A DNA stretch of 64,000 nt from Gillisia mitskevichiae (GTDB lineage Bacteria > Bacteroidota > Bacteroidia > Flavobacteriales > Flavobacteriaceae). Numbering within the stretch: the stretch's first letter is position 1; each line of letters opens with the position of its first letter. The notes below the pieces were generated by a model, which worked only from the letters and a program-made list of their open reading frames with translations, had not been told where the DNA came from and did not search any database. The stretch spans positions 1-64,000 of the forward strand of contig NZ_RBLG01000007.1 in assembly GCF_003634585.1 (NCBI RefSeq). Reading direction: 5' to 3'. The translations under genes and the position numbers were made by a program. Shown piece by piece: positions 5,598 through 15,148 of this stretch.

Positions 5598-7793
5598 TTA
5601 CAGAACCAGTAATCCGTTTGCCTTTAACAATTGCATAGGTTTAGAGAACCAAAAAAGTTCAAAATCCTCGAGCTCCATTTCAAAATCTTTTTTTAGATCT
5701 GAAAAGGATTGGAGTTTTTCATTCCCTGGCTGAAGCAGTGGTAAATTTTTAAGCAACCAATCTCCGGTTTCTTTTTCCAGAACGATCTGAAAACTATTTA
5801 GATTGCTGTGAAAGGTAAATCCTAGCTGATGCCTTGTAATCCCTCGTTTCGTTTTTACTTGTTCAGTAACAATTGGCAGAGCTCCTAACCAGATTATTTT
5901 TGCTGAAGGTTTTATATTAAAGTTGGGAACTGTTTCTAAGCATTTTTCAATAAAATTAGGATCTATCTGTGTCTTCGGAATTTTGAAATCGAACCATTCC
6001 TCAAGCGAAAGTTCAAATCCGATCCCGTGCATAAAATTGAAAAGCGATTTCTTGAGTCCGAAACTGAATTTTGAATGATCTATCCCTGTGTGATCTTTAA
6101 AATCTACATCGTTATTTGCAAAAGTGATGTTCTTATAATTCGGAGTGATCCCATAATCTGAAGGATTCAATCCCACCGGGCTATGTGCTGTCAATGCAAA
6201 CTGATGCCAGAATCCCGACTGAATAATTCCAAGCTCAAATAATTGCCTTACCATTTCTAAACTGTCTACCGTTTCCTGAACAGTCTGCGTTGGATAGCCA
6301 TACATAAGGTAAGAATGCACCATGATATTGGCATCGGTAAGATTTTGAGTTACTTGTGCTACCTGAGAAACCGTAACTCCTTTATCTATTAGTTTCAATA
6401 ATCTATCTGAGGCTACTTCAAGTCCGCCAGAAATTGCAATACAGCCAGAAGCTTTTAGAAGAAGACAAAGATCCTTTGTGAAGTTCTTTTCAAACCGAAT
6501 ATTGGTCCACCACGTTACCGTTAGCTTCCGCTTGATTATTTCTAAAGCTAAAGCTTTCATTAAAGCTGGAGGTGCTGCTTCATCTACAAAATGAAATCCG
6601 TTCTCTCCAGTTTGATCTATAAGTTGTTCCATTCTATCTACCAATATTTTGGCAGCAATGGGCTCATATATTTTAATATAATCTAGAGAGATATCGCAAA
6701 ATGTACATTTTCCCCAATAACAGCCGTGAGCCATGGTAAGTTTGTTCCACCGCCCATCACTCCATAAACTATGCATAGGGTTCGCGATCTCTATTACAGA
6801 GATATAATCTTCTAATAAAAGATCTGAATAATCTGGGGTGCCAAGATCAATTTGTTTATAATCTGCTTTGGTAGTATCATTTTTATAAACCACTTTTCCT
6901 TCTTCCAGTACAAAAGTTCTTTTAAAAGTAGGAGGCGCAGCATTATCTGGAGCACTAACTGCTTCAGCTAAAAGTTCAATAGGTAATTCCCCATCGTCTA
7001 AAGTGATATAATCTAGAAACTCAAAAACCCGAGTATCTGTAATAGATCTTAATTCGGTATTAGGAAATCCACCACCCATTGCAATTTGGATATCTGGATA
7101 CTTAAATTTTATAAATTGTCCGCATCTTAGTGCACTATAAAGGTTGCCCGGAAAAGGAACAGAGATACACACCAATTTAGGTTGCGTTTTTTGTAAATGT
7201 TCTTCCAGGATCTGCAGTGTAATAGCATCTATTAAAGTGGTTTCTTCCTGCAATTCTTCATAAAGCTCATCAAAAGAATTGGCACTCTGCCCAAGACGCT
7301 CAGCATATCTACTAAATCCAAAATTATCGTCTATGCATTCTACAATAAAATCTGAAAGATCTTCCAAATACAAAGTAGCTAAATGCTTTGCTTTATCTTG
7401 CATTCCCATAGAGCCAAATGCCCAATCCATATCGTCTAATTGATCGAATCTGGATGCACGAGGCAGGAAATTATCGGTACAAATTTGTCTGGCCAAGGTA
7501 TTATTCTTGCCTTGTAAAAATCGAACTACTTCATCTAAAGGTTGTAAATATGCTTCCTTTAAAGCATAGATGCGTTCGCAGTTTTCAGATTGAATACTGT
7601 CATTTTCAAAAGCGATCTCAAATAATTCTCTAAAAGTATCTTCTGAAAATAGCTCAAGGATCACTTCCATCCCAAGATCTATCTGATAAGAGGAAATATT
7701 TTTTGTATTCAGAAATCCCTTTAGATATGCCGTAGCTGGGTATGGCGTATTTAATTGTGTAAATGGTGGAGTAAGTAGTAAAAGGTCTTTCAA
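5598..7793 (-). CDS. B12-binding-domain radical SAM protein
   Basis: 731 residues. The N-terminal third resembles a cobalamin-binding Rossmann domain (LLLTPPFTQLNTPYPATAYL at the start). The middle is a radical SAM barrel with cluster cysteines C358, C363 and C366 in HGCYWGKCTFC (CX4CX2C), followed by GGLEVASDRLL and YLMYGYPTQT, typical of this superfamily. The C-terminal 150 residues are a less conserved helical region. Members do difficult methyl transfers or rearrangements; the substrate here is unknown. A TAnnTTTG-like box on the minus strand (7818-7825) lies just upstream. Confidence 0.85.
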   Translation of the reverse strand: MKDLLLLTPPFTQLNTPYPATAYLKGFLNTKNISSYQIDLGMEVILELFSEDTFRELFEIAFENDSIQSENCERIYALKEAYLQPLDEVVRFLQGKNNTLARQICTDNFLPRASRFDQLDDMDWAFGSMGMQDKAKHLATLYLEDLSDFIVECIDDNFGFSRYAERLGQSANSFDELYEELQEETTLIDAITLQILEEHLQKTQPKLVCISVPFPGNLYSALRCGQFIKFKYPDIQIAMGGGFPNTELRSITDTRVFEFLDYITLDDGELPIELLAEAVSAPDNAAPPTFKRTFVLEEGKVVYKNDTTKADYKQIDLGTPDYSDLLLEDYISVIEIANPMHSLWSDGRWNKLTMAHGCYWGKCTFCDISLDYIKIYEPIAAKILVDRMEQLIDQTGENGFHFVDEAAPPALMKALALEIIKRKLTVTWWTNIRFEKNFTKDLCLLLKASGCIAISGGLEVASDRLLKLIDKGVTVSQVAQVTQNLTDANIMVHSYLMYGYPTQTVQETVDSLEMVRQLFELGIIQSGFWHQFALTAHSPVGLNPSDYGITPNYKNITFANNDVDFKDHTGIDHSKFSFGLKKSLFNFMHGIGFELSLEEWFDFKIPKTQIDPNFIEKCLETVPNFNIKPSAKIIWLGALPIVTEQVKTKRGITRHQLGFTFHSNLNSFQIVLEKETGDWLLKNLPLLQPGNEKLQSFSDLKKDFEMELEDFELFWFSKPMQLLKANGLLVL

Positions 7794-7827
7794 AATAGCA
7801 TATTAAATAGATGCCTGCAAAGGTAGT

Positions 7828-8775
7828 TTATTGTTCGCTTTTTAAAATATCTGCAACCGCTTGTTTATAAGCTTTTGGATTATTTGCTTTTTTGATCTTT
7901 TTGAAACTCTTCTGCGGATTGCTAAAAGATTCTGAAAAGTAACTCCAAAAACCTTGCATTTTCATCTTGATAGGAGTAGGGCCAGACAATGCTGCATCGT
8001 ACTGCTCGTAAATAGTATCATGAAATTCGCTGAAGATCTTCCAACGATCTTTGGGATATTCTGTAGTGTTATTCTTGATCATATTTGGCAAAAAAGGATC
8101 AGCAATAAGACCTCTCCCAATCATGAAATGATCTATGCTAGGAAATCGTTCCTGCATGTCCTTAAAGGCTGCTACATTGGTGATGTCACCATTATAGTAT
8201 AATTTATGTTTCGTTGCAGGAATACAACGCTCAAATGCGTCTAGATCTACGCCACCTTTATAAAGTTGCTTTCCTATACGGGCATGAATGGCAATATTCT
8301 TCAGCGGATACTTATCCAAAATAGGAAAAGCATCTAAGATTTCATTACTGTTTTCATAACCCATTCTCATTTTCATAGAAACCAGAATATCTGTTTCAGA
8401 ATGAGCTCGATCTAATATATTATCAATTTTAGCAGGATCACAAATCAACCCAGAACCCATTCCACGTTTAGTAACCATAGGGTAAGGGCAACCTAAATTC
8501 CAGTTGAGTTCCTTGTACCCTAATTCTTGCACATACTTGGCCACAAATAAGAATTCCTCTGCATCGTTAGTGATCACCTGCGGAATTACTTCTAACGTAT
8601 CGTTATGCTCTGGAAGAAGATCTCGCTGGTATGAATTTTTTACCACCATCTTTCCATCTAGACGGATGTACGGAGCGTAGAACGTATCTATTCCACCAAA
8701 ATAGTGATGGAATGCATTCCGAAATCGGAAATCTGTAAATCCTTGTAAGGGAGAGGAAAGTAAAGTGAAACTCAT
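7828..8775 (-). CDS. dus: tRNA-dihydrouridine synthase
   Basis: 315 residues, FMN-binding TIM barrel. It reduces uridines in the D loop of tRNA. Visible motifs: SPLQGFTDFRFRN at the start (FMN site), NWNLGCPYPMVTKRGMGSGL with the catalytic Cys at 96, MKMRMGY, IHARIGKQLYKG and YNGDI, then MIGRGLIADP. Length is normal for the family. Which of the Dus positions it modifies cannot be told. A TATCTTTG box on the minus strand at 8792-8799 may be its -7 element. Confidence 0.9.
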   Translation of the reverse strand: MSFTLLSSPLQGFTDFRFRNAFHHYFGGIDTFYAPYIRLDGKMVVKNSYQRDLLPEHNDTLEVIPQVITNDAEEFLFVAKYVQELGYKELNWNLGCPYPMVTKRGMGSGLICDPAKIDNILDRAHSETDILVSMKMRMGYENSNEILDAFPILDKYPLKNIAIHARIGKQLYKGGVDLDAFERCIPATKHKLYYNGDITNVAAFKDMQERFPSIDHFMIGRGLIADPFLPNMIKNNTTEYPKDRWKIFSEFHDTIYEQYDAALSGPTPIKMKMQGFWSYFSESFSNPQKSFKKIKKANNPKAYKQAVADILKSEQ

Positions 8776-8856
8776 AGTTAGATTATGCCCGCAAAGATAC
8801 TGGAAATTGCGAGTTAACTATCGAGTTTTAATAAGAGAATTGAGTGACTGCAAATA

Positions 8857-9489
8857 CTATTCTTGCGGTGCGGGAATGAAGTTGGAGGAGAGTTGAAATT
8901 CGTTATGGAGATCTTCTCTATGAAACTCATTCGCTGGGATGGTCCATGTAATATTAGTAGTTATTTCCCATTCTGTCTCGCTGATTTTAATGCCTTCAAT
9001 AAAGCCATCAGTAATTTCGTGGTATCCGCTATCTGGGAAGAACGCGAATAATCCATATTTTGAGGAAGCAGCGCTAAAATCTGTATTTTCTAGTTTAAAT
9101 TTAGTTTTATCTGGATCAATTGCGAATAGTAGATGTTTTCTATAGGCGCTATCTGCAAGTCTTTGTCCGGTAATGGTATCTATTCTATCATGCGCGGCTT
9201 CAGAATAGAAAAAAACAAGTCTATCTCCTTCAACAATTTTTGAAGCCAGCCGGTCATATTCATTATAATAATATTCAATTTCTGAGTTTGGATAATAATA
9301 AGGTTTAATTGTAATTGTAGTATATACAAAATTTGCCAATCGGTCTTCTTCCTCTGTTTCTTCCTCGTTTTCTGCGTCGATGGCAGTATCATCTACAACT
9401 TCCACCACAGGAACGTCTTCTGCTGGTTCCGAAGTTTCACAACTATATAATAGTAATGCTAAAACATAAAGAAGCGCAAGATATTTCAT
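8857..9489 (-). CDS. Predicted lipoprotein, unknown function
   Basis: 210 residues. The signal peptide ends LLLYSC with the acylated Cys at residue 17. An acidic low-complexity stretch (Glu/Asp/Val, about 20-50) follows and acts as a tether, then a soluble beta-rich domain with several Tyr (YYYPNSEIEYYYNEYDRLA). I recognise no family. It stands alone between dus and a DUF4268-type gene on the same strand. Confidence 0.75.
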   Translation of the reverse strand: MKYLALLYVLALLLYSCETSEPAEDVPVVEVVDDTAIDAENEEETEEEDRLANFVYTTITIKPYYYPNSEIEYYYNEYDRLASKIVEGDRLVFFYSEAAHDRIDTITGQRLADSAYRKHLLFAIDPDKTKFKLENTDFSAASSKYGLFAFFPDSGYHEITDGFIEGIKISETEWEITTNITWTIPANEFHREDLHNEFQLSSNFIPAPQE

Positions 9490-9625
9490 AGTAAATTTAG
9501 AAAAGGCTAAATAAATTTACACTTTTTTAATAAATAAGAAAGTGATATTGAAATTAATTCATGGTCATTGGTAAATATCTCGACAAAATATTGATAATTC
9601 TTTAAGATTATAAGACATATAAAGA

Positions 9626-10054
9626 TTATCCTTCAATATAATCTTTATACTCAATGAAAAACGCTTCCAACTGTCCCATGTTGTTATTCAGAAATTCAAA
9701 AACCTGTGGCCAATGAGTTTTATTATGAATGTTCACCGAATCCAACTGAACATAAAATCTAGAAACTTCCTTCCCTTCAGGCAAGAGATAATTCTTTTCA
9801 ATCTCAATTGTTGGTAAATATTCTTCTTTTAAAATAGTTCTTAAAGCATAGATCTTTTCGAAATAATATTCCTGTATTACTTCATCTGCACTAGAAATAT
9901 CTATTGAAACCTGGGCTAGATCTGTATTAAAAGTGAATTTTAATTGTACTTCTTTAATTCCGGTATGGTAGAGAACCCATTTGTGTGGATATTTTTTTCC
10001 GAAGCTAGTCCAGAATTCTTCTCTCATCTTTTTTGAATCTTCCTTACTAAACAT
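9626..10054 (-). CDS. DUF4268-type protein
   Basis: 142 residues, soluble, no signal. The start MFSKEDSKKMREEFWTSFGK and a middle part with alternating strands fit the DUF4268 family common in Bacteroidota, some of whose members are linked to nuclease-like folds. No catalytic residues can be named. Its start is one base from the stop of the ZIP transporter gene upstream (10056), so the two are probably co-transcribed. Confidence 0.7.
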   Translation of the reverse strand: MFSKEDSKKMREEFWTSFGKKYPHKWVLYHTGIKEVQLKFTFNTDLAQVSIDISSADEVIQEYYFEKIYALRTILKEEYLPTIEIEKNYLLPEGKEVSRFYVQLDSVNIHNKTHWPQVFEFLNNNMGQLEAFFIEYKDYIEG

Positions 10055-10055
10055 C

Positions 10056-10724
10056 TTACATTAAATATGCTAATACAATTCCAGCAACGATCACTGCTAG
10101 TTTGGAGGCATTAAAGGTGTGTGTTTTTGAAGCTTCAAAAATAATAGTGGTAGATACATGTAGAAAGATCCCTATTACAACAGCACTTATATATGTGGTA
10201 TATTCATTAAGGATTTCAAAATTAGCCGACATCCAACTTCCTAAGGGAGTCATAAGAGCAAATAGAATTAAAAATAAAGCGACCTTAATCTTCCCTATAT
10301 TCGACTGAAGTAAAAACGCAGATAAAATGGCTGCAACTGGGATCTTATGGATCGCAACACCGTAAAGCAAATGCTCTGAGGTATTTAAAGGAAAACCTTC
10401 TAATAGAGAATGGATCCCTAAACTAATTAATAGTAAAAGTGGGAAATGAGTAGTATTTCCTTCATGATGGATATGGCCATGCTCTGCACCTTTAGATAAA
10501 AACTCCAAAACTATTTGCAGTAATAATCCTAGCATAATGAATACGCCGATTTGAGATTCTCCGGAATTATAAACTTCAGGGAGCAATTCAAAAACGGTAA
10601 CAGATAAAAGATATGCTCCACTAAAAGAAAGCAATAATTTAAATGCTACAGAGGAATTTGGTTTTAAGAATAAGGCTATAAAAAACCCAATTAGAACTGA
10701 TAAGAGTGGCAGAATATAGATCAT
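10056..10724 (-). CDS. ZIP family metal transporter
   Basis: 222 residues with about seven or eight membrane helices. The His-rich loop GAEHGHIHHEG lies near residue 80. The metal-site helices show LGIHSLLEGFPL and GVAIHKIPVA, the pattern of ZIP transporters that carry Zn2+ and related cations into the cytoplasm. It is slightly shorter than many family members but has all expected helices. It forms a likely operon with the DUF4268 gene. Confidence 0.85.
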   Translation of the reverse strand: MIYILPLLSVLIGFFIALFLKPNSSVAFKLLLSFSGAYLLSVTVFELLPEVYNSGESQIGVFIMLGLLLQIVLEFLSKGAEHGHIHHEGNTTHFPLLLLISLGIHSLLEGFPLNTSEHLLYGVAIHKIPVAAILSAFLLQSNIGKIKVALFLILFALMTPLGSWMSANFEILNEYTTYISAVVIGIFLHVSTTIIFEASKTHTFNASKLAVIVAGIVLAYLM

Positions 10725-10818
10725 TTAATAAAATAGGTTCTCTAAATTGGTTTTTACAAGTTCATTCTAATGTTTTCTGAATAATCCTTTAAAAATGGGT
10801 ATTCTGCCCAACATGTAA

Positions 10819-10850
10819 TTGTCATATCGCACAAAAATAATGTATTTTTG
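10819..10850 (+). promoter_or_regulatory. Bacteroidota-type promoter of the THUMP methyltransferase gene
   Basis: TTG at 10819-10821, 21 bases, then TATTTTTG at 10843-10850, matching the TTG/TAnnTTTG promoter of Bacteroidota primary sigma factors. The start codon follows at 10862-10871, so the leader is very short. Confidence 0.6.
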
Positions 10851-10861
10851 CCGTTTAAGAA

Positions 10862-12043
10862 ATGATGGGAATGGATAATAATTTTGAAATGGTTGCCAAA
10901 ACACTTTTTGGCTTTGAACCTATATTAGCAAAGGAGTTGCGTAATCTTGGCGCAATGAATATTAAAGAGGGAGTAAGAAACGTGCAATTTACTGGAGATA
11001 AAGGTTTTATGTATAAAGCCAATCTCTGCTTGCGTACGGCCATTAAGATCTTAAAACCTTTTAAATCTTTCAAGATCGCTTCAGAAGAGGATCTTTATAA
11101 TGAGATCAAGAAGATCGCTTGGGAAGATTTTATGAATGTAAATGACACCTTGGCGATAGATGCCACGGTTCATTCTGAACAATTCACCCATTCCAAATAT
11201 ATCGCTCAGAAAACTAAAGATGCCGTTGTAGATAGATTTCGAGAGAAATTTGGGACAAGACCAGATGTAGATCTAGATTTTCCAACCCTAAGAATAAACA
11301 TTCATATAGAGCATAATTACTGTAATGTTTCTCTAGATAGCTCTGGACAATCATTGCATAAACGTGGTTATAAAACAGCTACGAATATTGCACCAATAAA
11401 TGAAGTTTTGGCAGCAGGAATGTTGCTTTTTTCTGGTTGGGATGGACAAAGTGATTTTATGGATCCTATGTGTGGGAGTGGTACTATTTTAATAGAAGCT
11501 GCCATGATCGCGTGTAATATTCCACCGAATTTAAATAGAAAGGAATTTGCTTTTGAAAAATGGAAAGATTGGGATGTAGACCTATTTGAAAAAGTGGAAG
11601 AATCTGTACTTAAAAAAGTACGAGATTTCCATTTTACAATCGTTGGTTATGATAAAGCACCTTCTGCAGTTACTAAGGCAATAGATAATGTTGAAAATGC
11701 AAATCTTGCTGAATTCATACAGGTGAAACAACAAAATTTCTTTGAAAGCACGAAGACTAGTGAAAGACATTTACATATGGTTTTCAATCCGCCGTACGGA
11801 GAGCGATTGGATATAGATATGCCTGTTTTTTATAAGGAAATAGGGGATACCTTAAAACAAAGTTACCCAGATACTGCAGCTTGGTTTATCACCTCCAATC
11901 TGGAAGCGATCAAACATGTTGGTTTGCGCCCTTCTAGAAAGATCAAACTTTTTAACGGAGCCTTGGAATCTAAATTATTGAAATATGATATTTATGCTGG
12001 TACTAAAAAACTGCATAAACTGAGAGATCAAGAAGAAGAATAA
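10862..12043 (+). CDS. THUMP-domain class I SAM-dependent rRNA methyltransferase (RlmL N-terminal type)
   Basis: 393 residues. The N-terminal ~160 residues (AKTLFGFEPILAKELRNLGA) are a ferredoxin-like plus THUMP RNA-binding module. The C-terminal Rossmann methyltransferase has DPMCGSGTILIEAAM and the N6/N2-methylation motif NPPYGERL. This matches the family that methylates guanine 2445 N2 of 23S rRNA (N-terminal half of E. coli RlmL). The start could be ATG at 10862, 10865 or 10871; all lie close to the promoter. Confidence 0.9.
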   Translation: MMGMDNNFEMVAKTLFGFEPILAKELRNLGAMNIKEGVRNVQFTGDKGFMYKANLCLRTAIKILKPFKSFKIASEEDLYNEIKKIAWEDFMNVNDTLAIDATVHSEQFTHSKYIAQKTKDAVVDRFREKFGTRPDVDLDFPTLRINIHIEHNYCNVSLDSSGQSLHKRGYKTATNIAPINEVLAAGMLLFSGWDGQSDFMDPMCGSGTILIEAAMIACNIPPNLNRKEFAFEKWKDWDVDLFEKVEESVLKKVRDFHFTIVGYDKAPSAVTKAIDNVENANLAEFIQVKQQNFFESTKTSERHLHMVFNPPYGERLDIDMPVFYKEIGDTLKQSYPDTAAWFITSNLEAIKHVGLRPSRKIKLFNGALESKLLKYDIYAGTKKLHKLRDQEEE

Positions 12044-12053
12044 ACAGATAAAA

Positions 12054-12289
12054 CATCTCGACTCCGCTCAATGTGACAATAGAATGTCATCTTAGCATGT
12101 TGAAGAATCTAGTTTTCTGGAGTAACTTCTATTTACTACCTACATCTTGACAGGCTCAATGTGACACTACGTGGTCATCCTGAGCATGTCGAAGGATATG
12201 TTGTGTATTTGATTTTTATATTTTCCAAGCACATTTCGACTCCGCTCAATGTGACAATTCTTTGTCTTTTCGGAAGGAGTCGAGAAATC
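12054..12289. repeat. Three imperfect inverted-repeat elements in a gene-free stretch
   Basis: The 322 bases between the methyltransferase and the DUF6048 gene hold no gene. They contain three copies (about 12054-12110, 12146-12197, 12231-12289) of a palindromic element: an arm like CGACTCCGCTCAATGTGACA and an arm like TCATCCTGAGCATGTCGAAG or GGAGTCGAGAAATC. Each can fold as a hairpin and they may act as transcription stops for the convergent genes. A related element occurs at 31338. Confidence 0.7.
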
Positions 12290-12365
12290 TTTTATTTTAC
12301 TAGACGATATTAGATCTTGAAATAAATTCAGGAGGAATTATAAGTATCTATAATAAAATAGAATT

Positions 12366-13073
12366 TTACTTCTTCGCTTTCTTATAAAGCGGGATGAGGT
12401 AAGAGATATTATAACTATAGCCAACACCAAAGTCACTAAAATCATTGGTTGCACCAAATCCAGGAATATACAAATTGTCCATATTAGAAGGAGTAGATTC
12501 AGAAATTCGTCTTTTAAGTTGCACATTGGCACCTAAATATAAATTCTGAAATAATTCTACTTTAACACCAACAACAAGCTCTGCCCAACTAGCGGTAAGG
12601 CCTGTAGATTCCTCAGGATCCACTCTTAGATCGGATCCAAAATAGGGAGTTTGAGTAGAAATTGCATAACTCTCTAAAGTTTGAGAAAAAGTAGAAAATC
12701 CATATCTAAGTCCTATAATTATGGCATTTTCCATTCCTGCCCAGTTTTCGTAGGCATTATAATCTGCACCCAGTTTTATATAACTACCTTTTGAACTAAC
12801 ACTAAGATTTTCTTCGGGAAGATCTATTTGCTCATTTCCAAGCTCTGCAGCCAGATAATAATTTTTGTAGATCCTGTAATCTCCAAGCAATTCTAATCCA
12901 CTATAATCATCTTGTAATAAAGTACGTATGGGCTTGCTTAGGTCTACACCCACACGCAAACCATATCGTTCCTTATAATTCACGGTATCTGTAGCAGTTT
13001 GCGCATTGGAACTTTCTATTCCCAAAAGGCAAAAAATGCTAATGAAAAATAGAAATATGTGTTGTTGTTTCAT
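12366..13073 (-). CDS. DUF6048-type outer-membrane beta-barrel protein
   Basis: 235 residues. A signal peptide (MKQQHIFLFFISIFCLLG...NAQ) is followed by about 200 residues of alternating strands ending with an aromatic strand and a Lys tail, typical of a small outer-membrane barrel. It fits the Bacteroidota family DUF6048 by context: it is downstream of an Ig-like lipoprotein (DUF6452-type) and rlmD. Its start overlaps the previous gene by 35 bases, so it is translated from the same transcript. Confidence 0.75.
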   Translation of the reverse strand: MKQQHIFLFFISIFCLLGIESSNAQTATDTVNYKERYGLRVGVDLSKPIRTLLQDDYSGLELLGDYRIYKNYYLAAELGNEQIDLPEENLSVSSKGSYIKLGADYNAYENWAGMENAIIIGLRYGFSTFSQTLESYAISTQTPYFGSDLRVDPEESTGLTASWAELVVGVKVELFQNLYLGANVQLKRRISESTPSNMDNLYIPGFGATNDFSDFGVGYSYNISYLIPLYKKAKK

Positions 13074-13587
13074 CTTCTACAGTTGATTGATCTACTATAA
13101 TATCTTTTATCCAATTATTGGAACTAGGAGTTTCCGCTACTAATTTAGCTTCCAGGTTAATATATGTAACCTTAAAACTACAAGCACTATTTATATATTC
13201 CTGATTTCGAGTATAGGTAAAATTAATAATATCACTATTTTCTGCTGAAGTTGGTTCCTCCTCCTCATCGTCATTGGCGTTCAAGATAAATTCGTAGGAA
13301 GTTAAATCTACATCGGTCTTTAGAGGAATACTTATTTCTGAAGGATTTGTGGGAATTTCAAAATTTAAAGTATCTCCAACAGCCCTAATACTAAAATTAG
13401 CAACTGGTTTAGCTAAAGTATCCCCTTCAGAATTAGCATCAAAATCATAAAAGGAGATCTTTACAAGCGGAGTGATCAAGGTAGACTCCGGACAGATATC
13501 GTCTCTTTGACAACTTAAATTGATAAGTGCAATAAGCAGTAAAAATATACCGGCAGTACTAAGTGATTTTATCTTTTTTCCAAACAT
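13039..13587 (-). CDS. DUF6452-type lipoprotein
   Basis: 182 residues. The signal peptide ends LINLSC (Cys at about 26) and is followed by QRDDICPESTLITPLVKI, the typical start of the flavobacterial DUF6452 family, and a beta-sandwich-like domain. It overlaps both neighbours (rlmD by 19 bases upstream and the barrel gene by 35 bases downstream), so it is part of a tight operon. A partnership with the downstream barrel in the outer membrane is likely but inferred. Confidence 0.75.
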   Translation of the reverse strand: MFGKKIKSLSTAGIFLLLIALINLSCQRDDICPESTLITPLVKISFYDFDANSEGDTLAKPVANFSIRAVGDTLNFEIPTNPSEISIPLKTDVDLTSYEFILNANDDEEEEPTSAENSDIINFTYTRNQEYINSACSFKVTYINLEAKLVAETPSSNNWIKDIIVDQSTVEDETTTHISIFH

Positions 13588-14978
13588 ACTACATTTTCTA
13601 CATGAAAGGTTTGTGGAAACATATCTACCGGTCGAACTCTGGTTACTTTATAATGTTCATCTAAAAGCGCCAAATCCCGTGCCTGTGTAGCCGAATTACA
13701 ACTAACGTACACAATTCGTTGAGGCAAGATACCAATTATTTGAGCAACTACATCCTTGTGCATTCCATCTCTTGGTGGATCTGTAATTATAACATCTGGA
13801 TGCCCGTGTTCATTAATAAAATCTTGAGTGAATACCTTCCTCATGTCTCCTGCATAGAACTTTGTATTCTCTATATTATTTCGCTTAGCATTCTCTTTTG
13901 CATCTTCAATGGCAACTGGGACGGCTTCTATACCCACAACTTTCTTTGCCTTTTTAGCAACAAATTGAGCGATGGTCCCAGTACCTGTATAAAGATCGTA
14001 AACAAGTTCATCTCCGGTAAGTCCTGCAAAATCCCTGGTTACCTTGTAAAGTTCATAAGCTTGTGCAGAATTGGTTTGATAGAAGGATTTTGCATTGATT
14101 TTAAATTTAAGACCTTCCATTTCTTCGAAAATATGATCTTCTCCTTTATAACAAATCACTTCTTGATCGTAAATGGTATCGTTTCCTTTACAGTTAATCA
14201 CGTACTGAAGGGAAGTGATCTCAGGGAATTTTTCGGCTAAACTATCCAATAGCAAAGTTCTCTTCTCTTTATCTTCAGCAAATAATTGCAACACCACCAT
14301 GATCTCTCCAGTAGATGAAGTACGAATCATAAGAGTTCTTAACAACCCATATTGGTTTCTTGTATTGAAAAACGGAATTTCATTAGCAATAGAAAATTCC
14401 TTCACGTGATTTCTAATAGCATTACTAGGATCTTCCTGTAAATGACATTTTTTAATATCCAAGATCTTGTCCCACATTCCTGGAATATGAAATCCTAAGG
14501 CATTTTTATCTTCAAAATCTTGATCACTGTTAATCTCATCTAGCGTTAACCATCTGCTATCACTAAAAGAGAATTCCATTTTGTTTCTATAAAAGTAGAT
14601 CTCTTTACTTCCTAAAATAGGTTCTATTTCTGGTAATTCAATCTTACCTAAACGTTGTAAATTATTGGTGATTTCCTGTTGCTTATAGAATAACTGATGC
14701 TCGTAACCCATATGTTGCCATTTACAACCTCCACAGGTTCCAAAATGCTGACATACCGGCTCTACGCGTTTATCTGAAAGTTTATGGAATTTAGTTGCTG
14801 TACCTTCGTAAAAGGATTTTTTCTTTTTGGTAGTTCGTATGTCTGCAACATCTCCTGGAACTGCATTATTTATAAATACTACTTTTCCATCTGGAGCCTT
14901 TGCAATACTTTTTCCTTTGGCACCGGCATCTAAAATTTCTAATTCTTCAAATACCAGATTTCTTTTCTTTCTTCCCAT
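13569..14978 (-). CDS. rlmD: 23S rRNA (uracil-1939-C5)-methyltransferase RlmD
   Basis: 469 residues from ATG at 14978 (MGRKKRN...). An in-frame ATG 63 bases upstream exists, but the extension is unlike the family. Order: TRAM domain (about 5-65), a 4Fe-4S cluster loop with the cysteines of CQHFGTCGGCKWQHM, then the methyltransferase with DLYTGTGTIAQFVA, DPPRDGMH and the catalytic Cys in VYVSCNSATQARD. It methylates U1939 of 23S rRNA. It heads the operon with the DUF6452 and DUF6048 genes. Confidence 0.93.
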   Translation of the reverse strand: MGRKKRNLVFEELEILDAGAKGKSIAKAPDGKVVFINNAVPGDVADIRTTKKKKSFYEGTATKFHKLSDKRVEPVCQHFGTCGGCKWQHMGYEHQLFYKQQEITNNLQRLGKIELPEIEPILGSKEIYFYRNKMEFSFSDSRWLTLDEINSDQDFEDKNALGFHIPGMWDKILDIKKCHLQEDPSNAIRNHVKEFSIANEIPFFNTRNQYGLLRTLMIRTSSTGEIMVVLQLFAEDKEKRTLLLDSLAEKFPEITSLQYVINCKGNDTIYDQEVICYKGEDHIFEEMEGLKFKINAKSFYQTNSAQAYELYKVTRDFAGLTGDELVYDLYTGTGTIAQFVAKKAKKVVGIEAVPVAIEDAKENAKRNNIENTKFYAGDMRKVFTQDFINEHGHPDVIITDPPRDGMHKDVVAQIIGILPQRIVYVSCNSATQARDLALLDEHYKVTRVRPVDMFPQTFHVENVVCLEKR

Positions 14979-15148
14979 AGCGCAAAAATAGGATAATTGT
15001 GAAGATTTTATACTGCTCGCATTATAAATTTCAGATAACATTTAGTAATTTGCACTTGTTGATTTTTTGGTTGATTTCTCTCCATTTTCAGCATATATAG
15101 ACCAAATAAAAGTAGGAATTGTTAGAATAATTATTTAAAATACAGAAT

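Noticed and set aside
13719-14240. 173-residue plus-strand open frame inside rlmD
   Set aside because: It is antisense to a complete conserved gene, its composition is rich in Cys/Ile/Phe and it has no family features.
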